Shown piece by piece: positions 27,313 through 34,277 of a DNA stretch of 64,000 bases; positions within the stretch are counted from its first letter, which is position 1; every line of letters begins with the position of its first letter. Both the position numbers and the translations under genes were made by a program. This stretch comes from Aestuariibaculum sp. M13 (GTDB lineage: Bacteria > Bacteroidota > Bacteroidia > Flavobacteriales > Flavobacteriaceae): NCBI RefSeq assembly GCF_024723255.1, contig NZ_JANIAC010000004.1, forward strand, positions 1 to 64,000. Reading direction: 5' to 3'. The notes below the pieces were generated by a model. That model saw only the letters and a list, made by a program, of their open reading frames with translations. It was not told where the DNA came from and did not search any database.

Positions 27313-27710
27313 CTTTTTGAAAGCGTCATTTTGGGCGAGGTTAGAACTTTATTGTTTTCTGATGTCATTACACGTAATAATAAACTTTGAAATTCATTTT
27401 TATTTTTTCTAAAAAGGATAAATAAAGTAGATTTCGATACATCCCCACCTATTTTGTCAGGTAACGTCCAATTCCAATTTCCTAAAATCTTTTTAGATTT
27501 AGAGTCTTCGTTAAATGTTATTTCAGCAGTAAAATCATCATTAAATTTTACGTTTTGAATGTTATAATCTGTTTCTGAGTCGTTTGATAATGTCCAGATA
27601 CCAGTTAATTCCGATGTGGTTATCGTGGTTTCTTTGAGTTTCTTTTCAGTTTCACAATTTGAAAATAGAACGAGAACTAAAATAAGTACGATTGATTTTA
27701 ATAGTTTCAT
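27309..27710 (-). CDS. Small lipoprotein of unknown function
   Basis: A 133-residue lipoprotein: a hydrophobic signal ends in the lipobox LFSNC, with Cys19 as the lipidated residue. The mature part reads like a lipocalin-like or META-type small beta domain (ELTGIWTLSNDSETDY, KKILGNWNWTLPDK), which is a pattern match only. It overlaps the convergent folK fusion gene by four bases. I do not recognise the family. Confidence 0.7.
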   Translation of the reverse strand: MKLLKSIVLILVLVLFSNCETEKKLKETTITTSELTGIWTLSNDSETDYNIQNVKFNDDFTAEITFNEDSKSKKILGNWNWTLPDKIGGDVSKSTLFILFRKNKNEFQSLLLRVMTSENNKVLTSPKMTLSKS

Positions 27711-27789
27711 GATTGATGATGATTTTTTGATTGAAAATCAAACATACCATTTCATTGAGAAAAATCAAAACTTATAAGTAAGAAAATTA

Positions 27790-29334
27790 TTATTTTAAAA
27801 ACTTCACGTTATTTAAAGTCGCTTTTTCATTTGGAAACTCTAAAGCCGAGGTTTCAGTTTTAATTTCAACGTTTTCTAACGAAATATTTTCACCGCCAAG
27901 AATATCAATTACATGATCTGGAGTTTCAATTTTGGCATTGGAAATATTTACATTTTTTCCGTCGTTAATGATGATAAGTCCGTAACTGTTGGCGTCAACA
28001 TTATCAATAGTTAAATTGGTCAATGGTGATTCAGGAATACCATAAACTTTTAAAAAATGCGTGCTGTTTTCTATAATCAGGTTGGTCATAGAAACGTCTT
28101 TGTAAAACGGTGTTAGTTTATTTACAGGTCTGGCAGGTAAACGCTCAGCCAATTCTCCAACATAAGCAGGTGTTCCTAGCATATCCCATTTTATGGCTGT
28201 AGCTTCTAAATTCATACGAATGCGGTCGTAATACAGGTGCTCGCCACCACCGCCTCTTGGTCTGCGCGTTTTAAAGCGAATACCAACTACGGTGCCTTCA
28301 AAAACACAATCGTGAACATATAAATTTCTTATCACGCCGGCAGTCTCGCTTCCGCAAGTAATACCACCGTGTCCTTTTTGTGCCAGGCAGTAACGTACCA
28401 CTACGTTTTCGGTTGGTTTATTAACTTTCATGCCGTCTTCACCACGGCCGGATTTCATGGTAAAACAATCGTCTCCGGTATTTAATGTCGAGTATTCGAT
28501 AAGTACATTTTTAGACGATTCGATATCGATACCATCACCACGCGGAATGCCATAAGAATTCACATAAACACCTCGAATAATCACATTATCGCAATAAGTT
28601 GGTACGATATTCCAGAAGGCCGTATTTTCTAATGAAACGCCTTCAATATATACTTTTTTACAGTTGATTGGTGAAATGAATTTGGGAGGGAAAATCCAGT
28701 CTTCTTTAGAGCCATCATGAATACGTTCTTCAGCTGGTTTATTTAAATCTACTAAAGTTTCAATAGGCTTCATGTAAGAGCGCGCTTTGATTTCTCCGTC
28801 AAATGGCCCGATAAGCTTTCCGTTTCCGGTAATAGCAATGTTTTCTTGGTTATTTGCGTAAATACAAGCAGCAAGCGACATCACTTCTAAGCTTTCTACT
28901 CTTGTAAATACGGCTGGCTGATAATCTTTAACCTCAGTGCTAAAACGAAGTACGGCGCCGTCTTCAAAATGAAGATTCACATTGCTTTTTAAAGCAATAC
29001 GTCCAGTAAGCCATTCTCCTTCAGGAATGATAACTGTTCCTCCTCCTTGTGTACTTATGGTGTCGATAGCTTGTTGAATAATATTTGTTATTAAACTAGC
29101 AGTGACTTCAATTTTATCTTTAATGTTGATACTTCTATCCGGGAAACTTGGCTTTACAAATTCGGGCATAGCAAACGGTGCGGTTACCGGAGCAATGGTG
29201 TCTGGTAATACGGTACGGCCTACCTGTTCTTTGGTTGGGATACTTTCCAGTTTGCTGTAATCTGGTCCGACCTTGATTTCAGTTTTACAACTGACAAATA
29301 AAGCTAAAGATAGTATGGTGATAAAAGCTTTCAT
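27790..29334 (-). CDS. Glycoside hydrolase family 28 protein (polygalacturonase-like)
   Basis: A 514-residue lipoprotein (lipobox ALFVSC, Cys16), so probably tethered to the membrane. The right-handed beta-helix domain carries GH28 active-site blocks: GDGIDIES, NTGDDCFTMKSG (catalytic Asp pair), GHGGITCGSE, and the RFK motif (GIRFKTRRP). These fit cleavage of galacturonic-acid or related glycan links such as pectin or rhamnogalacturonan. No SusCD pair is adjacent, so the substrate cannot be told. A gap of 76 bases separates it from the upstream methyltransferase gene. Confidence 0.88.
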   Translation of the reverse strand: MKAFITILSLALFVSCKTEIKVGPDYSKLESIPTKEQVGRTVLPDTIAPVTAPFAMPEFVKPSFPDRSINIKDKIEVTASLITNIIQQAIDTISTQGGGTVIIPEGEWLTGRIALKSNVNLHFEDGAVLRFSTEVKDYQPAVFTRVESLEVMSLAACIYANNQENIAITGNGKLIGPFDGEIKARSYMKPIETLVDLNKPAEERIHDGSKEDWIFPPKFISPINCKKVYIEGVSLENTAFWNIVPTYCDNVIIRGVYVNSYGIPRGDGIDIESSKNVLIEYSTLNTGDDCFTMKSGRGEDGMKVNKPTENVVVRYCLAQKGHGGITCGSETAGVIRNLYVHDCVFEGTVVGIRFKTRRPRGGGGEHLYYDRIRMNLEATAIKWDMLGTPAYVGELAERLPARPVNKLTPFYKDVSMTNLIIENSTHFLKVYGIPESPLTNLTIDNVDANSYGLIIINDGKNVNISNAKIETPDHVIDILGGENISLENVEIKTETSALEFPNEKATLNNVKFLK

Positions 29335-29410
29335 TTTAGTTTTTATTGGTGATAATTAACGTAAAACTATAGATTTAAAACCTACATTGCTGTTGGTTTT
29401 GTTCAGTGGT

Positions 29411-29950
29411 TTATTCTGTAATTGTTTTTAGTTTGCTGAATATATCCCAAACCACTACACCACAACTTACTGAAATATTTAAAGAGTGTTTTGTGCCGTA
29501 CTGCGGGATTTCAATCACTGTATCGCTTGCCGAAACTACTTTTTGAGCGACCCCTTTTACTTCATTACCAAAAACTAAAGCGTATTTGGTGTTGGCTTCA
29601 GGGGTAAAGTTGTCAAGCATGGTGGCGTTTTCGGCCTGCTCGATGGAACAGATTTTAACGTTTTCAGCTTTTAAGCGTTCCACTAAATCCATGGTGTTTT
29701 CAACGTATTCCCAATCTACGGTATCGGTGCTTCCCAATGCGGTTTTATGAATGTCTTTATGTGGCGGGGTTGCCGTGATACCGCATAAATAAATCTTTTC
29801 AATTAAAAAGGCATCACTGGTTCTAAAAACTGAACCAATATTATTTAAACTTCTAATGTTGTCTAAAACAATAATAATGGGTGTTTTTTTCACCTGTTTA
29901 AAATCTTCAACGCTTAATCGGTCTAACTCGCTATTTTTTAATTTACGCAT
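29411..29950 (-). CDS. TrmH/SpoU-family RNA methyltransferase
   Basis: A 179-residue SPOUT-class 2'-O-methyltransferase. All three motifs are present: DNIRSLNNIGSVFRTSDAF (motif 1), ALVFGNEVKGV (motif 2) and IPQYGTKHSLNISVSCGVV (motif 3), which make the trefoil-knot SAM site. No N-terminal RNA-binding domain is present. The target RNA is not known; tRNA or rRNA ribose methylation is the family norm. Divergent from mutS. Confidence 0.9.
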   Translation of the reverse strand: MRKLKNSELDRLSVEDFKQVKKTPIIIVLDNIRSLNNIGSVFRTSDAFLIEKIYLCGITATPPHKDIHKTALGSTDTVDWEYVENTMDLVERLKAENVKICSIEQAENATMLDNFTPEANTKYALVFGNEVKGVAQKVVSASDTVIEIPQYGTKHSLNISVSCGVVVWDIFSKLKTITE

Positions 29951-30074
29951 GGTGGTTTTAATGTCAATATTCTGTAGATAACTTATAGCGTTTCCATTTC
30001 AAAAACCACTAAAATTATGCTACTTTAGCACTCCTACAATTGATGCAAAAATAACATTAAAAAACTACTTACCC

Positions 30075-32687
30075 TTGGCTAAGAACGCAAAAAAAGAAAC
30101 TCCGTTAATGAAACAGTACAATAGCATTAAAGCAAAATATCCTGATGCTTTATTGTTATTTCGTGTGGGGGATTTTTATGAAACCTTTGGAGATGATGCC
30201 GTAAAAGCAGCCGGAATTTTAGGGATTATATTAACAAAACGAGGTGCAGGAAGTGAGACTGAAACGGCTTTGGCAGGGTTTCCGCACCATTCGTTAAATA
30301 CCTATTTACCAAAGCTGGTAAAAGCCGGGCAACGGGTAGCCATTTGCGATCAGTTAGAAGATCCGAAGCAAACCAAAACCATTGTAAAGCGAGGGGTAAC
30401 CGAATTGGTAACGCCGGGTGTGGCTTTAAATGATGAGGTTTTGGTATCAAAATCGAATAACTTTTTGTGTTCGGTGTATTTCGATAAAAAACACATTGGT
30501 GTTTCATTTTTAGATATTTCTACAGGGGAGTTTTTAACTTCTCAAGGGAATGCTGAGTATGTTGATAAGTTGCTTCAAAATTTTAGTCCGAGTGAAGTAT
30601 TGGTGTCGAAGCAAAAGCGCATGTTGTTTAACGAGACCTTCGGAAACGATTTTCATACGTTTTATTTAGAAGACTGGGTATACCAAACCGATTATGCTTA
30701 CGAAACTTTAACCAAGCATTTCGATACAAAAACACTAAAAGGTTTTGGGGTTGAAGAATTGTATGAAGGTATTATTGCGTCAGGCTCCATTTTGCATTAT
30801 CTGGCCGAAACACAGCATAATAAATTACAGCATATTACCTCTATTTCAAGAATTGCCGAAGACGATTATGTGTGGATGGATAAATTCACCATCCGAAATT
30901 TAGAGCTTTATAATTCTACCAATAATAATGCGGTAACGCTTTTAAATATTATCGATAAAACCATTTCGCCAATGGGTGGGCGTATGCTAAAGCGTTGGTT
31001 GGCATTGCCTTTAAAAAGCGCAGGTAAAATTAAACAGCGTCATGAGGTGGTCGATTATTTAACCAAGGAAACTTCGGTACACCAAAAAATACAAAATCAA
31101 ATTAAGCATATCGGCGATTTAGAACGTTTAATTTCTAAAATAGCCACGGCGAAGGTAAGTCCCCGTGAGGTTATTCAGCTTAAAAATTCACTGGAAGCTA
31201 TTGTTCCTATAAAATCTATTGCGACTAACAGTTCGAATGAATCGTTAAAAATTATTGGTGATAATTTGCAAAGTTGCGATGTGCTTCGTGAAAAAGTTAA
31301 GGAAATGCTTAATGAAGATGCGCCGGTAAATATTTTAAAAGGAAGCACTATTGCTGCTGGTTTTTCTGCCGAATTAGACGAGTTGCGAAACTTGTCTAAA
31401 TCTGGAAAAGATTATTTAGATGATATGCTCGAGCGTGAAAGCGAACGCACGGGAATTACCTCATTAAAAATTGCATCAAATAACGTATTTGGGTATTATA
31501 TTGAAGTTCGCAATACACATAAAGATAAGGTGCCTGAAGATTGGATTAGAAAGCAAACTTTAGTTAGTGCCGAGCGTTATATTACCGAAGAATTAAAGGA
31601 ATACGAAGCGAAAATTTTAGGTGCTGAAGACCGTATTCTGGCTATCGAACAGCAGTTGTTTGCCGAATTGGTGGGGTGGATGAATCAGTATATAAAACCA
31701 GTTCAACAGAATGCCTTTTTAATTGGTCAGTTAGATTGTTTATGTGGTTTTGCTCAACTTGCGAAAGATAACCATTATGTGTATCCAACCATTGAAGAAT
31801 CTTTCGATTTAGAAATTAAAGACGGACGCCATCCGGTTATTGAAAAACAATTACCTATTGGTGAAGCGTACATTGCTAACGATGTGTTTTTAGATCGTAC
31901 AGGTCAGCAAATAATTATGATTACCGGACCGAACATGTCTGGTAAGTCTGCTATTTTGCGTCAAACTGCACTTATTGTGTTGTTGGCGCAAATGGGAAGT
32001 TTTGTTCCGGCACAATCAGCAAGAATTGGTTTGGTTGATAAGATTTTTACCAGGGTAGGAGCGAGCGATAATATCTCGATGGGAGAATCGACGTTTATGG
32101 TAGAGATGAATGAAACGGCTTCTATTTTGAATAATATTTCAGAGCGAAGCTTAGTCTTGTTAGATGAAATCGGGCGTGGTACCAGTACTTACGATGGTAT
32201 TTCTATTGCCTGGGCCATTAGTGAATATTTACACGAACATCCTGCAAAGCCAAAAACCTTGTTTGCGACGCATTATCATGAGCTAAATGAAATGACCGAA
32301 ACGTTTAAGCGTATTAAAAACTTTAATGTGTCGGTTAAGGAATTAAAGGATAATGTACTATTCTTAAGAAAACTTGTTGAAGGCGGAAGTGAACATAGTT
32401 TTGGTATTCATGTAGCAAAAATGGCCGGTATGCCGCAGCAGGTTTTACGTCGCGCGAATCAGGTTTTAAAGAAATTAGAGAAGTCACACTCTAGTGAAGA
32501 GCTTACCGAAAAGGTGAAATCGATGGAAAATGAGATGCAATTAAGCTTTTTTAATTTAGACGATCCGTTACTTGAAAATATAAAAGAAGAAATATTAGAA
32601 ACTGATATTGATACACTTACGCCAGTTGAAGCCTTGATGAAGTTAAATGAAATTAAGCGTATGTTGGTAAAAAAGAAGCAGGCTTAA
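30075..32687 (+). CDS. mutS: DNA mismatch repair protein MutS
   Basis: Recognises mismatches and small loops in DNA. The 870-residue protein has the mismatch-wedge motif GDFYETFG near residue 34, Walker [10 protein letters not shown], and Walker [15 protein letters not shown]. The start codon appears to be TTG, since the usual MAK(x)[10 protein letters not shown] N-terminus begins there and the first internal ATG would remove 11 conserved residues. It is followed by the duplicated tRNA block and then the translesion polymerase cassette. Confidence 0.96.
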   Translation: MAKNAKKETPLMKQYNSIKAKYPDALLLFRVGDFYETFGDDAVKAAGILGIILTKRGAGSETETALAGFPHHSLNTYLPKLVKAGQRVAICDQLEDPKQTKTIVKRGVTELVTPGVALNDEVLVSKSNNFLCSVYFDKKHIGVSFLDISTGEFLTSQGNAEYVDKLLQNFSPSEVLVSKQKRMLFNETFGNDFHTFYLEDWVYQTDYAYETLTKHFDTKTLKGFGVEELYEGIIASGSILHYLAETQHNKLQHITSISRIAEDDYVWMDKFTIRNLELYNSTNNNAVTLLNIIDKTISPMGGRMLKRWLALPLKSAGKIKQRHEVVDYLTKETSVHQKIQNQIKHIGDLERLISKIATAKVSPREVIQLKNSLEAIVPIKSIATNSSNESLKIIGDNLQSCDVLREKVKEMLNEDAPVNILKGSTIAAGFSAELDELRNLSKSGKDYLDDMLERESERTGITSLKIASNNVFGYYIEVRNTHKDKVPEDWIRKQTLVSAERYITEELKEYEAKILGAEDRILAIEQQLFAELVGWMNQYIKPVQQNAFLIGQLDCLCGFAQLAKDNHYVYPTIEESFDLEIKDGRHPVIEKQLPIGEAYIANDVFLDRTGQQIIMITGPNMSGKSAILRQTALIVLLAQMGSFVPAQSARIGLVDKIFTRVGASDNISMGESTFMVEMNETASILNNISERSLVLLDEIGRGTSTYDGISIAWAISEYLHEHPAKPKTLFATHYHELNEMTETFKRIKNFNVSVKELKDNVLFLRKLVEGGSEHSFGIHVAKMAGMPQQVLRRANQVLKKLEKSHSSEELTEKVKSMENEMQLSFFNLDDPLLENIKEEILETDIDTLTPVEALMKLNEIKRMLVKKKQA

Positions 32688-32716
32688 AACTTTTTTAATT
32701 TTTTTGACAAAAAAGC

Positions 32717-32746
32717 TTTGTACTTCTAATAAATGTACTAAATTTG
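32717..32746 (+). promoter_or_regulatory. Promoter of the first tRNA-Gly/tRNA-Leu unit
   Basis: TTTG ends at 32720 and TAAATTTG sits at 32739-32746, with an 18-base spacer, matching the Bacteroidota -33/-7 consensus. The second unit has the same layout, so the promoter was part of the duplication. Confidence 0.65.
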
Positions 32747-32804
32747 CAACCGCAATCAAGAATTGCACGCTTGTTAAAAACAAGTGATGATCATAAAAAT
32801 GACT

Positions 32805-32876
32805 GCGAAAGTAGCTCAGGGGTAGAGCATCACCTTGCCAAGGTGAGGGTCGCGGGTTCAAATCCCGTCTTTCGCT
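32805..32876 (+). tRNA. tRNA-Gly (anticodon GCC), copy 1
   Basis: Acceptor GCGAAAG (32805-32811) pairs with CTTTCGC (32869-32875). The anticodon loop TTGCCAA gives GCC, and the T arm is CGGG-TTCAAAT-CCCG. It forms a unit with tRNA-Leu 26 bases downstream. Confidence 0.97.
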
Positions 32877-32902
32877 CTGATACTTTCAAAAAAATATACC
32901 AT

Positions 32903-32986
32903 GCTGAAGTGGTGGAATTGGTAGACACGTTGGACTTAAAATCCAATGAACATTAGTTCGTGCGGGTTCAAGTCCCGCCTTCAGTA
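32903..32986 (+). tRNA. tRNA-Leu (anticodon TAA), copy 1
   Basis: Class II tRNA of 84 bases. Acceptor GCTGAAG pairs with CTTCAGT (a G-U at the first pair), the anticodon loop CTTAAAA gives TAA, and a variable arm (ATGAACATTAGTTCGT) is present. Confidence 0.97.
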
Positions 32987-32987
32987 C

Positions 32988-33022
32988 TAAAGCCTTTACG
33001 ATTTTCGTGAAGGCTTTTTTTG
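32988..33022 (+). terminator. Terminator of the first tRNA unit
   Basis: AAAGCCTTTACGA and TCGTGAAGGCTTT form a stem with a G-T pair, followed by a T run, just after tRNA-Leu. Confidence 0.75.
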
Positions 33023-33129
33023 TGCTTGAAAGTTAAATTGTTATCCATGTATATTTTGTTGATTTTCAATATTTTATTTGGTTTTGTGTTCGTTTTTTGA
33101 AATTTTTATTTTAAAAAGAAATAAAAAGC

Positions 33130-33159
33130 TTTGTAGTTTTAATAATTATAGTAAATTTG
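33130..33159 (+). promoter_or_regulatory. Promoter of the second tRNA-Gly/tRNA-Leu unit
   Basis: TTTG at 33130-33133, 18-base spacer, and TAAATTTG at 33152-33159, the same layout and spacing as copy 1. Confidence 0.65.
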
Positions 33160-33199
33160 CACCCGCAATAGCAATATTGTACGTTCATAATAAATGACT

Positions 33200-33271
33200 G
33201 CGAAAGTAGCTCAGGGGTAGAGCATCACCTTGCCAAGGTGAGGGTCGCGGGTTCAAATCCCGTCTTTCGCT
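33200..33271 (+). tRNA. tRNA-Gly (anticodon GCC), copy 2
   Basis: Identical in the compared sequence to the tRNA-Gly at 32805, with the same acceptor, GCC anticodon loop and T arm. Confidence 0.97.
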
Positions 33272-33297
33272 CTGATACTTTCAAAAAAATATACCAT

Positions 33298-33381
33298 GCT
33301 GAAGTGGTGGAATTGGTAGACACGTTGGACTTAAAATCCAATGAACATTAGTTCGTGCGGGTTCAAGTCCCGCCTTCAGTA
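33298..33381 (+). tRNA. tRNA-Leu (anticodon TAA), copy 2
   Basis: Second copy of the 84-base tRNA-Leu, identical in the compared sequence, 26 bases after tRNA-Gly copy 2. Confidence 0.97.
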
Positions 33382-33382
33382 C

Positions 33383-33417
33383 TAAAGCCTTTGCGATTTT
33401 CGTAAAGGCTTTTTTTA
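33383..33417 (+). terminator. Terminator of the second tRNA unit
   Basis: AAAGCCTTTGCGA and TCGTAAAGGCTTT form a stem followed by a T run. It lies 10 bases before the end of the convergent LexA-like gene and could serve both. Confidence 0.75.
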
Positions 33418-33427
33418 TGTTTAAAAT

Positions 33428-34204
33428 TTAGGAGATTATGTTGGTCTTTTTTAGTTGTTCCAGTTCCACGCCCAACTCCTGAAACATTTGTATAATGCTG
33501 CTTATTTTTAGCTCACTCTCATCGTATTCCTGAGTGTTTATACAACAGGTAAATTCCCATAATTCTAAAATGTCTTTCTTGTGTATTTCGTATGGTTGAT
33601 AGTTTCTGTTGTCTGAATGTAGTGTTAACATTTCATCTTGTTCGGCGGCTTTAATGCGTTTGTAAACAATACCTTCATTCAGGGTTAAAATAATATAAGT
33701 TCTTCCGTATTTTATATCCTGAATATTTTCAACGTAACGCGCTACAACATACGACCCATCTCTTACTGGAAGCATCGAATCTCCTTTTATTGGAAAGGTG
33801 CGGTGTTTTCCTGATGGAAGAAATGGTAGTTTAATTTTTTCGAGCTGCTCGATATATTCCGGGTCGTCATAGCCATTTAGGTAACCTGCGGTGGCTTTAT
33901 TGGGGACGATTTCAATAAGATCTTCGTTGTCTTCGCTTACTGTTATTGGAAATAAAATACGATGATTACCAATGTTTATAAACGACGTGTCTGAAACTTT
34001 CGTCAGGTTGTTTTTTACTAAAGCATCAATAGGCAGCTTGTAGTAATCTGAAATTTTAACCAATAAGTCTAAAGGTGGTTCAGACCGTGCTTCTTCATAC
34101 GATCCCACTCGGGAACGTGTAATGTTCAGCTCGTCTGCCATTTGCTCTTGAGAAAATCCTTTCAAGGTTCTTAGGTACTTAAAGTTGACTGCGAAATAAC
34201 TCAT
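33428..34204 (-). CDS. LexA-like S24 repressor with XRE helix-turn-helix
   Basis: A 258-residue repressor that probably cleaves itself when DNA is damaged. Residues 1-60 form an XRE/Cro-type helix-turn-helix (GFSQEQMADELNITRSRVGSYE). The C-terminal S24 peptidase domain has all three LexA hallmarks: an Ala106-Gly107 cleavage bond, nucleophile Ser143 (KGDSM) and base Lys182 (VYKRI). Spacing between them is close to that in LexA. It diverges from the DnaE-like/DinB operon across 73 bases that hold a perfect palindrome. This is a strong case for SOS-like control by this protein, though its operator use is inferred. Confidence 0.85.
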   Translation of the reverse strand: MSYFAVNFKYLRTLKGFSQEQMADELNITRSRVGSYEEARSEPPLDLLVKISDYYKLPIDALVKNNLTKVSDTSFINIGNHRILFPITVSEDNEDLIEIVPNKATAGYLNGYDDPEYIEQLEKIKLPFLPSGKHRTFPIKGDSMLPVRDGSYVVARYVENIQDIKYGRTYIILTLNEGIVYKRIKAAEQDEMLTLHSDNRNYQPYEIHKKDILELWEFTCCINTQEYDESELKISSIIQMFQELGVELEQLKKTNIIS

Positions 34205-34210
34205 ATGCTA

Positions 34211-34251
34211 CAAAATTAAGCAATACTTACTACATATTGTAGTTAATTTTG
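34211..34251. promoter_or_regulatory. Divergent promoter region with operator-like palindrome
   Basis: TAATTTTG occurs on the plus strand at 34244-34251 and on the minus strand at 34218-34211. Both match the Bacteroidota -7 box, so the outer sequence forms an 11-bp perfect inverted repeat (34209-34219 with 34243-34253). Between the boxes lies a perfect palindrome, ACTACA-TAT-TGTAGT at 34229-34243, ideally placed to block both promoters. No clear -33 TTTG was seen on either side. It is the likely binding site of the LexA-like repressor. Confidence 0.55.
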
Positions 34252-34277
34252 TAAAATAATTGTTAAAGCAGAAAACG

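Larger units (their letters stand above)
32800..33420 (+). repeat. Tandem duplication of promoter-tRNA-Gly-tRNA-Leu-terminator
   Basis: The two tRNA-Gly/tRNA-Leu pairs are spaced 395 bases apart (32805 and 33200). From ATGACTGCGAAAG to the terminator the copies read the same, including the intergenic spacer; the terminator stems differ at two bases. The promoters are similar but diverged. This marks a direct duplication long enough ago for the leaders to drift while the tRNAs stayed fixed. Confidence 0.85.

Noticed and set aside
27790-29334. Polysaccharide utilisation locus around the GH28 gene
   Set aside because: No SusC/SusD, sulfatase or other glycosidase is adjacent; neighbours are unrelated housekeeping genes.
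32744-32956. Open frame crossing tRNA-Gly and tRNA-Leu
   Set aside because: It overlaps two well-formed tRNAs and resembles no protein.
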